Shown here in pieces: positions 16,746 through 25,948 of a DNA stretch of 64,000 nt. The number at the start of each line of letters is the position of its first letter. The first letter of the stretch is position 1. The DNA is from Tigheibacillus halophilus (lineage in GTDB: Bacteria > Bacillota > Bacilli > Bacillales > Amphibacillaceae), in the NCBI RefSeq assembly GCF_042683165.1, contig NZ_JBHUIZ010000006.1:372001-436000 (forward strand), given 5' to 3'. The translations under genes were made by a program, and so were the position numbers. The notes under the pieces were generated by a model. That model had not been told where the DNA came from. It searched no databases and saw nothing but the letters and a program-made list of their open reading frames with translations.

Positions 16746-17780
16746 ATGAAGAAGTGGATTATGTCGGTTTGTATATTAGTTGTTTTGGCAGCGGGAGGAG
16801 GTTGGGTGTATTTTCATTTCAAGCACGACCAAAACCCTGTCATGGCTGCGAATGCTACAACAACTGTGAAGCAAGGGGAATTGAATGTGGAAATAAGTGG
16901 TTCCGGATCAGTCGCATCAGCCAGCAGCAAGGATGTTAAAACAAGCAGCATGGACGAAGTGAACGAAGTATTGGTTTCCAAAAATGACACCGTAAAAAAA
17001 GGGGATGAACTTCTCACTTTCACGGATGGGAGTGATCCGCTTGTCGCTCCTATAAGCGGTACAGTCACTTCAGTGGATGTTTCCAGCGGTGATAAAGTCA
17101 ATAATGATCAAGCTGTGGCTCACATTACTAACTATAAGAAGCTGAAGACAACGATTAAAGTGGATGAATTGGATATTTCCAAAGTGAAAGTTGGACAAAC
17201 GAGTGACATAACTGCCAGTGCATTTCCGGATGAAACCTTCAAAGGCAAAGTAACGAATGTAGCTCGTGAAGGTGAGGCGAATAATGGGGTGGCTACCTTC
17301 GATGTTACGGTCAGCATCACAGATGCAAAAAAGCTGAAAGTCGGTATGTCTACGGAAGCGAGCATTCTGACCGAGAGTGCGGAAGATGCTCTTTATGTGC
17401 CGGTTGAAGCCGTACATACGAGTGGTGACCAAAAGTATGTTGTACTTGCAGATGGTGAAAAAGATAGTGATGCGGCGGAATCGAATGCAGGGAGGGCCAC
17501 CTCACGGATCGAAGTGGAAACTGGTATATATAATGACACCTATGTTGAAATCACGAGCGGTTTGGAGGCAGGGCAAAAAGTGCAGCTGCCGACAATTGAG
17601 AGAAGTAAGGGGGATACCAAGGAATCCTCTGAAATGGGAGATGGCATGAGGCTCGGCGATGGTCCAGAGGGCGGCCAAGGTCCCGGCAATGGTAATCAAG
17701 GACCTGGCATGATGCCTGGAGGAAATAATGGCAGTGGAATGGGTGGTTCCAGCCAAGGCCCAGGAAGGGGTGGTGAATAA
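16746..17780 (+). CDS. MacA/HlyD-type periplasmic adaptor (membrane fusion) protein
   Basis: 344 residues from ATG 16746 after AGGAAAGGA. One N-terminal membrane anchor (~3-22), then an unusually short barrel/lipoyl arrangement: KQGELNVEISGSGSV, lipoyl-like VKKGDELLTF and APISGTVTSVDVSSGDKV, followed by beta-barrel and membrane-proximal domains. The alpha-hairpin is nearly absent, as in Gram-positive adaptors. The C-terminus (~300-344) is a Gly/Pro/Asn/Met-rich tail without obvious fold. It overlaps the ATPase gene start by one base; with the ATPase and FtsX-like permease it forms a MacAB-like system exporting an antimicrobial, peptide or lipid. Confidence 0.85.
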   Translation: MKKWIMSVCILVVLAAGGGWVYFHFKHDQNPVMAANATTTVKQGELNVEISGSGSVASASSKDVKTSSMDEVNEVLVSKNDTVKKGDELLTFTDGSDPLVAPISGTVTSVDVSSGDKVNNDQAVAHITNYKKLKTTIKVDELDISKVKVGQTSDITASAFPDETFKGKVTNVAREGEANNGVATFDVTVSITDAKKLKVGMSTEASILTESAEDALYVPVEAVHTSGDQKYVVLADGEKDSDAAESNAGRATSRIEVETGIYNDTYVEITSGLEAGQKVQLPTIERSKGDTKESSEMGDGMRLGDGPEGGQGPGNGNQGPGMMPGGNNGSGMGGSSQGPGRGGE

Positions 17781-18478
17781 TGGAAAAGATATTGATCGAG
17801 ATGAAGCAGTTAAATAAACAATATCATATTGGTGATGCGTCCATCACAGCTTTAGATAATGTATCCTTAACTGTCAAAGAGGGAGAATTCATAGCCATTA
17901 TTGGTCCATCAGGTTCCGGGAAGTCCACTTTGATGAATATGATTGGTTGCCTGGACAAGCCTGATGAAGGTCAATATACACTTGCTGGTGAACAGGTAGC
18001 TAAGATGAATGACAACCAGCTGGCCGCTATTCGAAATAAGCGGATCGGGTTTATATTTCAGAGTTTTCATCTGCTGCCAAAACTGACTGCGGTGGAAAAT
18101 GTAGCATTGCCTTTGCTGTACAACGGCATCAACAGCAGGCAGCGAAGAAAGAATGCTGAAGAATGTCTGGAAAAGGTAGGTTTGCTTAATAGAGCGTCGC
18201 ACCTTCCTGCACAATTATCCGGCGGTCAGCAGCAGCGGGTGGCTATTGCCAGGTCACTTGTTTGCCGGCCATCCATTTTATTGGCGGATGAGCCTACAGG
18301 TGCCTTGGACAGTAAAACAAGTGCTGACATTCTTCAGATGCTAAAGGACTTGCAAAAACAGGGCCACACATTGGTCATGATCACACATGATATGGAAGTG
18401 GCCAAGCAGGCCAAGAAAATTATTCAAATGAAAGACGGAAAGCTGTATGACCAAAGGAGCGAATTACTATGGGGGTGA
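17780..18478 (+). CDS. ABC transporter ATPase, MacB/LolD type
   Basis: 232 residues. Walker A GPSGSGKST (42-50), Q-loop FQSFHLLPKL, signature LSGGQQQR, Walker B ILLADEPTGALD and the switch His in ITHDM are all intact. It energises the FtsX-type permease encoded next, whose start overlaps this gene by ten bases. The start codon overlaps the stop of the adaptor gene. Confidence 0.93.
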   Translation: MEKILIEMKQLNKQYHIGDASITALDNVSLTVKEGEFIAIIGPSGSGKSTLMNMIGCLDKPDEGQYTLAGEQVAKMNDNQLAAIRNKRIGFIFQSFHLLPKLTAVENVALPLLYNGINSRQRRKNAEECLEKVGLLNRASHLPAQLSGGQQQRVAIARSLVCRPSILLADEPTGALDSKTSADILQMLKDLQKQGHTLVMITHDMEVAKQAKKIIQMKDGKLYDQRSELLWG

Positions 18479-19635
18479 TGCAGTCAGTAAAATTGGCATT
18501 GCGGAATATACAAACAAGCAAATTGCGTTCTTTTTTAACTATGCTGGGAATCATCATCGGCGTCGCATCTGTCATCGCTCTTGTTTCCATTGGCAAATCG
18601 TCTACACAATCTGTTACAGAGCAAATTAATGGTTTAGGAACGAATTTGCTGACTGTCAATGTAACAGATGCAGATCAGGGAGATATAACGAATGACGATA
18701 TCCAGCAGGTAAAAAAGCTGAATGGGGTAGCGTATGTCGCTCCGCAAGTATCTGGCAGGGTAACAGCGAAAAGCGGAAATACATCTTCCCAGGTCAGTTT
18801 AACAGGGACAACATCTGCGTACCAGCATATCAAGGGCTTATCTTTAACGAACGGAAGATTCTTATCAGATCTGGATGACGAATACAGACAAAAAATAGCT
18901 GTTCTCGGTTCAGAAACTGCGGAAAATCTATTTGGTACAGATAACCCGGTTGATCAGAAAATCCAGCTGAATGGCACCTCTTATAAAGTAGTTGGTGTGC
19001 TGGCATCTAAAGGGAGTACAATTGGCCAAAGTGGGGACAACACGATTATCATTCCTATCCATACAGCAGAACGGCTTTTGCAGACGCTTTCGATTCAATC
19101 ATTATCCGTGCAAACAACAGAAGGGCAGATAAATTTAGTCGAAGGGCAATTGGAACGGTTGTTTTATTCCCTCTTTAACCAGGATGCGGATAGCTATACC
19201 ATAACGAACCAACAGGATGTGATGGATACAATGGATGCTGTGAATGATACCATGACAACACTGCTGGCAGGAATAGCAAGCATTTCGCTGCTCGTTGGAG
19301 GTATTGGCATCATGAACATCATGTTTGTTTCCGTGTCTGAACGGACCAAAGAAATTGGCATCCGCAAGGCAATCGGCGCCAGGCGTAAAGATATCCTTGT
19401 ACAATTTTTGATGGAAGCAATTGTTTTAAGTGCATTTGGCGGTGTTATTGGTGTGGCTATAGGCTTTACAGCGGCAAAACTGTATGCCGTTATAACTGGC
19501 GGGGCCTTCGTTCTCCATTTGTCACTTGCAGCTGTACCATTTTTATTTTCACTTTTTGTCGGGATTGTATTTGGCGTTTTTCCAGCTAATAAAGCGTCCA
19601 AGCTTCAGCCAATCTATGCTTTGCGTTCTGAATAG
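18469..19635 (+). CDS. ABC transporter permease, MacB/FtsX type
   Basis: 388 residues; ATG 18469 is nine bases after AAGGAG. An N-terminal cytoplasmic/TM1 segment (LRSFLTMLGIIIGVASVIALVSIG) is followed by an extracytoplasmic MacB core domain (~45-245). Three C-terminal helices form the FtsX domain, with ERTKEIGIRKAIGARRKDI between them. This is the four-helix MacB topology with the ATPase as a separate chain. It ends just before a hairpin. Confidence 0.92.
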   Translation: MGVMQSVKLALRNIQTSKLRSFLTMLGIIIGVASVIALVSIGKSSTQSVTEQINGLGTNLLTVNVTDADQGDITNDDIQQVKKLNGVAYVAPQVSGRVTAKSGNTSSQVSLTGTTSAYQHIKGLSLTNGRFLSDLDDEYRQKIAVLGSETAENLFGTDNPVDQKIQLNGTSYKVVGVLASKGSTIGQSGDNTIIIPIHTAERLLQTLSIQSLSVQTTEGQINLVEGQLERLFYSLFNQDADSYTITNQQDVMDTMDAVNDTMTTLLAGIASISLLVGGIGIMNIMFVSVSERTKEIGIRKAIGARRKDILVQFLMEAIVLSAFGGVIGVAIGFTAAKLYAVITGGAFVLHLSLAAVPFLFSLFVGIVFGVFPANKASKLQPIYALRSE

Positions 19636-19637
19636 TG

Positions 19638-19680
19638 AAGGAAGACTTTTCCCTGTGAAAATGGGGGAGTCTTCCTCTTA
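19638..19680 (+). terminator. Hairpin after the ABC genes
   Basis: GGAAGACT (19640-19647) pairs with AGTCTTCC (19668-19675), with an inner TTTCCC/GGGGGA stem. The T run is weak, so some read-through into the two-component genes is possible. Confidence 0.6.
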
Positions 19681-19767
19681 TTGTGATGGTAAAAGCATGA
19701 TGGCTGAGACTGTTTTTTCAATCTCGGCGGCAATTTTGATATGATATAAGAAATGGAGGCTGGAATG

Positions 19768-20448
19768 ATGCGGATATTGATAGTGGAAGATCATACAGAT
19801 TTGTTGGAAGCGATGCAAAAAATGCTGCAGGATGAGTTTACGATCGAGACTGCAACAAATGGGGAAGAAGGGCTCTACTTGGCTATGCAAAATATTTATG
19901 ATGTCATTTTATTGGATGTGATGCTTCCCGACCTGGATGGATTTTCCATTTTAAAAAAGCTTCGTGCTGCCAATATGATGGTACCGATACTTTTTGTCAC
20001 AGCCAAGGATGCGTTAGATGATCGCGTCAAAGGTCTGGAAATGGGCGGTGATGATTACTTGGTCAAGCCTTTTCAAGGACCGGAGCTAATTGCCAGAATT
20101 CGGGCTTTGCTTAGAAGAAGCGGCAATTTGACAATTGACCATACGCTTTGTTATCGCGGGATCACACTATCTGGCAAAGAGCAGCCAATCTTTGTTGATG
20201 GCAATGAAGTGAAATTAACAATCACCCAGTATGAACTGTTGGAATATCTCATCCATAACAGCGGGAAAATTGTCACGAAGGAACAAATATATGACCGTGT
20301 CTGGGGGTACGATTCAGAAACGACGGTGGCGATTGTGGAGGTATATATCCACCATTTGCGTAAAAAATTGGAGCCATTTTCTTATCATAAAGATATTCAA
20401 AATGTACGTGGCATCGGCTATATTTTAAAAGAGCCAAAGGAGAACTGA
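19768..20448 (+). CDS. OmpR-family response regulator
   Basis: 226 residues from ATG 19768, eight bases after GGAGG. Receiver domain with acidic pocket (VED), phosphoacceptor Asp50 in LLDVMLPDLDG and Lys in VTAKDA. The winged-helix DNA-binding domain starts near residue 125 (LTITQYELLEYLI, VWGYDSETTVAIVEVYIHHLRKKL). It is paired with the kinase two bases downstream and probably controls the export operon just upstream, where a TTAAG direct repeat is found. Confidence 0.93.
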   Translation: MRILIVEDHTDLLEAMQKMLQDEFTIETATNGEEGLYLAMQNIYDVILLDVMLPDLDGFSILKKLRAANMMVPILFVTAKDALDDRVKGLEMGGDDYLVKPFQGPELIARIRALLRRSGNLTIDHTLCYRGITLSGKEQPIFVDGNEVKLTITQYELLEYLIHNSGKIVTKEQIYDRVWGYDSETTVAIVEVYIHHLRKKLEPFSYHKDIQNVRGIGYILKEPKEN

Positions 20449-20449
20449 C

Positions 20450-21685
20450 ATGTTCAAAAAAACCCGCCTGCGCCTGACCTTGCTGCATTCGATTGTGTTT
20501 ACACTGTTTATTTTGGTCATGGGATTTGTAATTTATGATTATGTTCATACGTACATTTATAAAGATGTAGATCATTCATTGTTAGACGCCGTTGGGCAAT
20601 TGGAAAAAGAACATCGTTTGATGCCGAATATGAAACCGCCCGGCGTCAATCCACAACAGTCCGTTTCGGTTGCGGTCTGGAGCGAAGATGGGCAGCTGTT
20701 GAATCCAGATAATGTATTTGACGAGGCTATCATAACAAAGAATCGTAAGAAACTGATTCCTGAAAAACAAAAAGTCTTGAAGGATGTTGCCTTGCAGGAA
20801 GTAAAATACCGGGTTATCAGTGTGGAAGCTATTCTTCAGGGCAACCCCGTTACTGTGACGTTCATTCGTAATATCGATGTGGAAAATCAAGTCATGTCGC
20901 GTTTGCTGCATATCATGATTGTCGGATGTGTGGTTGGTATCATATTCGCTGTGGCTGCTGGTTTCTTTCTAGCTGCCCGGGCGCTGCGGCCGATCAAACA
21001 CGCTTGGGATAAGCAGCAGCAATTCGTCTCAGATGCTTCACATGAAATCCGGACCCCGATCGCAGTTATTCAGTCGCGCGGAGAAGTGCTGCTGCAATCC
21101 CCGCAAGCGACAATTCAGGAGAAAGCGGATGATGTCTCCGTTATTCTAAAGGAGTGCCGCAGACTCACTAAGCTTGTAAAAAATTTATTGACACTCGCTA
21201 GGTCAGATTCGAACACAATCCAACTCGATCGTAAAAAATTTGCCTTGAACGAACTGCTGCAGGATATAGTCGGGCATTATGCAGAATTCGCTCAGTTCCA
21301 AGGAAAAGAAATATCTCTGGCGCCATTGCCAGCTATCACATTTTATGGGGATCGGGATCGTATTCATCAGCTGCTCATCATCCTGTTGGATAATGCGATG
21401 AAATATACAGATAAACATGGTGTTGTGAAACTTTCCGCATATGAAACGAAGCATACGATAAATATTGAGGTAGCTGATAATGGTATCGGGAGGAAAGAAG
21501 AGGAGCTGGCCAACATATTCGACCGTTTTTACCAAGTAGATAAATCACGGTCTAAAACAGATAGTCTCGGGCTTGGTTTGTCCATTGCTGTTTGGATTGT
21601 CGAACAGCATGAAGGAAAGATAAAGGTTAAAAGCCAATGGGGCAGTGGCAGCTGTTTTACAATCGTTTTTCCCAAAAAGCATTAA
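20450..21685 (+). CDS. Sensor histidine kinase
   Basis: 411 residues. Two membrane helices (~10-32 and ~152-175) bracket an extracytoplasmic sensor of about 120 residues. The dimerisation/phosphoacceptor helix DASHEIRTPIAVIQSR carries His198. The ATPase N box (LLDNAMKYTDKHG), G1 (VADNGIG) and G2 (LGLGLS) are intact. It starts two bases after the response-regulator stop. The architecture is close to cell-envelope stress and peptide sensors; the ligand is unknown. Confidence 0.92.
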   Translation: MFKKTRLRLTLLHSIVFTLFILVMGFVIYDYVHTYIYKDVDHSLLDAVGQLEKEHRLMPNMKPPGVNPQQSVSVAVWSEDGQLLNPDNVFDEAIITKNRKKLIPEKQKVLKDVALQEVKYRVISVEAILQGNPVTVTFIRNIDVENQVMSRLLHIMIVGCVVGIIFAVAAGFFLAARALRPIKHAWDKQQQFVSDASHEIRTPIAVIQSRGEVLLQSPQATIQEKADDVSVILKECRRLTKLVKNLLTLARSDSNTIQLDRKKFALNELLQDIVGHYAEFAQFQGKEISLAPLPAITFYGDRDRIHQLLIILLDNAMKYTDKHGVVKLSAYETKHTINIEVADNGIGRKEEELANIFDRFYQVDKSRSKTDSLGLGLSIAVWIVEQHEGKIKVKSQWGSGSCFTIVFPKKH

Positions 21686-21926
21686 GTGGGAATTCTTTTG
21701 CTTGGTACGTTTACTGTATTTTAAAACGTTTCCTCTTATGACTCTTTTTTAGTCTTCTAAACGTAATACATATGTGTTAATCTTATCGCATACATACTAT
21801 GCGCGGAGCACACGGATGTAACGATGTAACGGAATATTTTTCTATTACGGGAAGTACAAGGAAGGAGAACAAAGGGCACGGTAATCCAACTCTTTATACC
21901 AAATACGAATATAGGGGTAGGTCAGG

Positions 21927-22454
21927 ATGTTCTTAAGAGATTGCGTCATGTATATGGCGATTTTTGGTATATTCAGTGTTACTTGGTTCGGCTGGGCGCA
22001 GGAAAATCCCAAAAAAAGTTGGCGTAAATATCTTGGGTTGGCTGCTGTCGCCGGACTTTTGGTAGGTTCGGCCGGCATTTATTTGAGTGTGGTAAACTGG
22101 CATGAACCCACTGCTTTAGCTGACGTAAGCACCTATAAAAGCTATTTGTTCTTTGTCTATCTCGAATTTTTTCTGGCAGGGATAGGTGCGTTAATTTTGA
22201 TAAAACGTAAAAAGGCTGCGTATGTTGCTCCATGGGTTGCTTTTGTAGTTGGCATACATTTTTTCTGGCTGAAGCCCATTTTTGCGGATGCTGCTTTATA
22301 TATTTTAGCGATCATCCTTATTCTGGTCTCAATAACCTCATTGTGGATTTCCAAAAAACTGGATGTTGCTGCCAGTGCTATCACGGGTATCGGAGCTGGT
22401 ACTGCACTTTTCTGCTTTGCGATATTAGGATTGGTTCGGTACCTGATGATATAG
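21927..22454 (+). CDS. Small polytopic membrane protein of unknown function
   Basis: 175 residues with about five or six membrane helices and short polar loops. The first segment ends at FGWAQENPKKSWRKYLG, and a basic loop LIKRKKAAY lies mid-protein. AGGTCAGG sits close to the ATG at 21927; ATG 21948 is an alternative start. I do not recognise the family with confidence. It stands alone, with about 240 featureless bases upstream and a strong terminator downstream. Confidence 0.6.
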   Translation: MFLRDCVMYMAIFGIFSVTWFGWAQENPKKSWRKYLGLAAVAGLLVGSAGIYLSVVNWHEPTALADVSTYKSYLFFVYLEFFLAGIGALILIKRKKAAYVAPWVAFVVGIHFFWLKPIFADAALYILAIILILVSITSLWISKKLDVAASAITGIGAGTALFCFAILGLVRYLMI

Positions 22455-22490
22455 GAGGCTCCGGTTTGAAATGTGAAAATAAGCCGCTTC

Positions 22491-22528
22491 AAAAAGCCGA
22501 TTCCTTACACGTAGAGGAATCGGCTTTT
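22491..22528. terminator. Bidirectional terminator
   Basis: AAAAGCCGATTCCT (22492-22505) pairs with AGGAATCGGCTTTT (22515-22528), giving A and T runs on both strands. It separates the membrane protein gene from nanE. Confidence 0.92.
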
Positions 22529-22617
22529 GCAACCTTAAGAGATATGTTGCTATTTAAAATGGGTGGGTCATACCATAATCCGCTATAATACATTCACACA
22601 ATTAGCTAAGCGGGCGG

Positions 22618-23286
22618 TCATTTCACTTTCTCGGCAAAGCGTTCGGTGATTTGCTTTGGTCTGGTGATTGCTCCGCCAACAACGACTCCATGGACACCTA
22701 GCTCAAAAGCGCGTTCAAGCATTTCTGGTGTGATGATATTCCCCTCTGCAATAACGGGAGCTTTGACAGATTGGATGATTTCTTTAAGAAAATGGAAATC
22801 ATTATCGTACAGCTTTTGTCCCTTTGTATCGGCAGTATAGCCATGTAATGTGGTGCCAACATAATCAAATCCCAATTTGTCAGCTTCGATTGCATCTTCC
22901 AGGGTGGAGCAGTCTGCCATCAATTCGACGTTTGGTGCTTTTTCTCTTACATACGCTACGAGCTCTGCCAGTGATTTTTCCGGACGCTCGTATTTCGTTG
23001 CGTCCATGGCAATTACTTCGCAGCCGCTTTCGATCAATTCATCCATCTCTCTGGTTGTTGCAGTAATGTATACTTCTGAGCCAGCGTAGTTTCGTTTGAC
23101 AATACCGATAACAGGCAGGTCTACTTCTTTTTTGATGGCGATGATGTCTTCTTTCGAATTGGCACGTATTCCTTTGGCACCGCCTTGGAAGGCTGCTAAC
23201 GCCATTTTGCTCATGATGAAGGATGAATGAAGCGGTTCATCCTCCAATGCCTGGCACGATACGATCAAATCATTTGGTAAATACAT
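22618..23286 (-). CDS. nanE: N-acetylmannosamine-6-phosphate 2-epimerase
   Basis: 222 residues from ATG 23286 after AGAGGAG. TIM-barrel family motifs are clear: VSCQALEDEPLH at the N-terminus, GGAKGIRANS, MADCSTLED, DYVGTTLHGYT, APVIAEGNI and GVHGVVVGGAITRP. It converts ManNAc-6-P to GlcNAc-6-P, the last committed step of sialic acid breakdown. It follows the PTS gene on the same strand and probably shares its transcript. Confidence 0.95.
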   Translation of the reverse strand: MYLPNDLIVSCQALEDEPLHSSFIMSKMALAAFQGGAKGIRANSKEDIIAIKKEVDLPVIGIVKRNYAGSEVYITATTREMDELIESGCEVIAMDATKYERPEKSLAELVAYVREKAPNVELMADCSTLEDAIEADKLGFDYVGTTLHGYTADTKGQKLYDNDFHFLKEIIQSVKAPVIAEGNIITPEMLERAFELGVHGVVVGGAITRPKQITERFAEKVK

Positions 23287-23383
23287 TGTGATCACTCCTC
23301 TTTTGGTTGGGGAAAGAACCCGGTTGCGTTATCACTAAATCGCTATTTGTTTTAGTGTAACGCGGGGTCTCCCCAGATCCGGA

Positions 23384-24934
23384 TTAATTTTCTAATTCCT
23401 CTTCTACTTCGTTTTTAATGATGGAAACTTGCGGGCCATAAATGACTTGGACACCGCTTCCCCTTACGAGCACTCCTCTGCTCCCTGTTTGTTTCAGTAC
23501 CTCCTGGTCAACTTTTTCGCCATCTTTGACGGTAACGCGTAATCTGGTGGCGCAATTGTCAACATCAACCAGATTTTCTTTTCCGCCTAAAGCCTCGATA
23601 ATCGTTGTTGCACGTCCGCCTTTGGAAGAAACCGCATTTTTATTTCCTGATACGGAAGTCTCTGATTCATCTTCGCGACCAGGCGTTTTAAAGTTGAATT
23701 TCTTGATAAGGAAACTGAATACAAAGTAATACAGGAAGAACCAGACAATGCCAATTGGAATGACATAAAGCCAGTTTGTTTTGCTCTCGCCTTGTAAAAC
23801 ACCAAACAGGATAAAATCAATGAATCCGCCTGAGAAAGTCTGTCCAATGGTGATATTGAAAATATCCGCCATCATGAATGCCAGGCCATCAAAAAATGCA
23901 TGGATGACATAGAGCACTGGTGCGATGAACAGAAATGAAAACTCCAACGGTTCGGTGATACCTGTTAAAAACGATGTCAGAGCGGCTGATAACATCAAAC
24001 CGCCAACAACTTTTTTATTTTTAGGTTTGGCTGTTTTATAAATAGCCAGAGCGGCTCCAATCAGACCAAACATCATCGTGATGAATCTTCCCGACATGAA
24101 ACGTGAAGTACCTTCAAAGAAATGCTTGACGTTTGGGTCACCGAGCTGGGCAAAAAATATGTTCTGTGTACCCTGTACTAAATGTCCTCCGATTTCCAGA
24201 GACCCGCCAAGACCGGTTTGCCAGAAAGGAAGATAAAAAATATGATGCAGACCGAATGGGCCAAGCAATCGTAAAATGAATCCGAAGAAAAAGGTTCCGA
24301 TCACACCGGTAGCATTCACGATATTTCCAAGGTGTGAAATAATATCCTGGAAGAACGGCCAAACGAAATACATGATGGTTCCCAGGATGATAGCTGAAAG
24401 TGCCGTAATGATCGGCACGAACCGGGATCCTCCAAAGAAGCCGAGATACTGAGGTAATTCAATTTTATTGAAACGATTGTGCAGTATTCCGGCCATAATT
24501 CCAACCAGAATACCACCAAACACACCCATTTCCAATGTTTGAATACCAAGAGCTGTTCCTTGGCCCACAGCTGAAAGATTATCTTTTGCCAGACTGCCGG
24601 AGATACTTAAAATGGCATTGACTGTGGCGTTCATGACCAGATAGCCAACGAACGAAGCCAAAGCGGCAGTACCTTTATCGGACCTTGCCAAGCCAATCGC
24701 AATACCGACTGCGAAAATGGCAGGGAGATTTGCAAAGACGATATTTCCCGCACTGCTCATTACCGTAAAAATGGCTTGAAGCCAGGCGTGGTCTAAAACA
24801 GGATAAGTGCTGATTGTATTTGGATTAGAAAGCGCGCCGCCAATCCCCAGTAAAAGACCGGCTGCAGGCAATATAGCAATTGGCAGCATGAATGACTTGC
24901 CAAATTGTTGCGCTTTTCCGAAAAGATTTTTCAT
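23384..24934 (-). CDS. PTS transporter EIICB, glucose/N-acetylglucosamine family
   Basis: 516 residues. The EIIC domain (~1-400) has about ten helices with GLHHIFYLPFW and the substrate-site GITEPLEFSFLF. A linker leads to the EIIB domain with phosphocysteine in DNCATRLRV (~445). There is no EIIA domain, so it relies on another protein for that. Co-transcription with nanE suggests the sugar is ManNAc or a related amino sugar, delivered as its 6-phosphate; GlcNAc is an alternative. It is divergent from an RpiR regulator with an operator between them. Confidence 0.85.
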   Translation of the reverse strand: MKNLFGKAQQFGKSFMLPIAILPAAGLLLGIGGALSNPNTISTYPVLDHAWLQAIFTVMSSAGNIVFANLPAIFAVGIAIGLARSDKGTAALASFVGYLVMNATVNAILSISGSLAKDNLSAVGQGTALGIQTLEMGVFGGILVGIMAGILHNRFNKIELPQYLGFFGGSRFVPIITALSAIILGTIMYFVWPFFQDIISHLGNIVNATGVIGTFFFGFILRLLGPFGLHHIFYLPFWQTGLGGSLEIGGHLVQGTQNIFFAQLGDPNVKHFFEGTSRFMSGRFITMMFGLIGAALAIYKTAKPKNKKVVGGLMLSAALTSFLTGITEPLEFSFLFIAPVLYVIHAFFDGLAFMMADIFNITIGQTFSGGFIDFILFGVLQGESKTNWLYVIPIGIVWFFLYYFVFSFLIKKFNFKTPGREDESETSVSGNKNAVSSKGGRATTIIEALGGKENLVDVDNCATRLRVTVKDGEKVDQEVLKQTGSRGVLVRGSGVQVIYGPQVSIIKNEVEEELEN

Positions 24935-24949
24935 ATTTACACCTCTCTT

Positions 24950-24964
24950 TGAAAATTATTTTCA
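24950..24964. promoter_or_regulatory. RpiR/MurR-type operator
   Basis: TGAAAATTATTTTCA is a 15-base near-perfect palindrome between the divergent PTS and RpiR genes. It has the AT-rich form seen for RpiR-family regulators of amino-sugar genes. Confidence 0.75.
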
Positions 24965-25040
24965 TATAAATAGTATCAAACGCTTACAAGTTTGTCAATT
25001 ATGGTATGATGTAGTGGAAAACGCGCAGAGGGGGCAAAAA

Positions 25041-25838
25041 ATGGACTTAGAGAATCGGATACAAAAATATAATTCTCTCCTGACAGAAAATGACCGAAAA
25101 ATCATCGCTTATTTATTAGCTCATAAATCTACTACGATTCATAAATCTATCACCGATTTATCGAAAGAAGTACATGTTTCACCGGCAGGTATTACCAGGT
25201 TTTGTAAAAAACTGCAGTTCGAAAACTTTCAGCAGATGAAATATGCATTAGCCACGTCTGTCCCGAAAGAAAAGGAAAAGAAAGACATCTCGGATATCAT
25301 TTTTTATTATTATGAAACCATTATCAAATCGACCAAACAGTTTATTACAAAGAAGCAAATATCCCGAATCATTGCCATCCTGTCACATGCAAATAATGTG
25401 ATATTTTGCGGGATGGGAAACTCTGGCGTGATTGCGGAGGAATTCAATAGCAGGACAGAAAGGATGGGCATTAACTCGCAGTCGATAACCGATTCGCATG
25501 CGATGCTGATCAAAAGTACTTTGATGGACAGCCAAGACGTGCTTTTTTGTTTTTCATATACTGGACGGACACAGTCAGTGGTTGATTCGGCAAGGATTGC
25601 AAAAGATAATGGGGCAAAAGTGGTAGTGATCACCAATTATGATGAAACAGAGCTTACAAGAATTGCTGATGAGGTAGTGTTGATCTCCAGTCATATTTAT
25701 ATGGATGATGAAAAGTTCATTAATACACAAATCGCCAGTCTATTTGTGCTTGATATACTCACATACACACTTCTGGAGAATGACAAATGGATGGAAAACA
25801 GGAAAAAAACGCTTGATTCTATCAATAGATATGGTTGA
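25041..25838 (+). CDS. RpiR/MurR-family regulator with SIS domain
   Basis: 265 residues from ATG 25041, behind GAGGGGG; an in-frame extension to 24807 would run through the PTS gene and is rejected. The N-terminal helix-turn-helix (~1-77, LSKEVHVSPAGITRFCKKLQF) is followed by a sugar-phosphate-binding SIS domain (~105-250, CGMGNSGVIAEEF, CFSYTGRTQSVVD). It probably represses the divergent PTS-nanE operon and responds to an amino-sugar phosphate such as ManNAc-6-P. Confidence 0.88.
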   Translation: MDLENRIQKYNSLLTENDRKIIAYLLAHKSTTIHKSITDLSKEVHVSPAGITRFCKKLQFENFQQMKYALATSVPKEKEKKDISDIIFYYYETIIKSTKQFITKKQISRIIAILSHANNVIFCGMGNSGVIAEEFNSRTERMGINSQSITDSHAMLIKSTLMDSQDVLFCFSYTGRTQSVVDSARIAKDNGAKVVVITNYDETELTRIADEVVLISSHIYMDDEKFINTQIASLFVLDILTYTLLENDKWMENRKKTLDSINRYG

Positions 25839-25948
25839 AACGAAGAAATTATGAAAGCAATTATATTGCTCGGATTCCTAGGGAGATAAAGGATTAGGTG
25901 GAATGGTGCTGAGTCATCAACTTTGATGAAATTAGAAAGCATGGGGGT

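Noticed and set aside
24975..24990. cre-like CAAACGCTTACA in the PTS-RpiR intergenic region
   Set aside because: Only one half fits the consensus; three positions of the other half fail.
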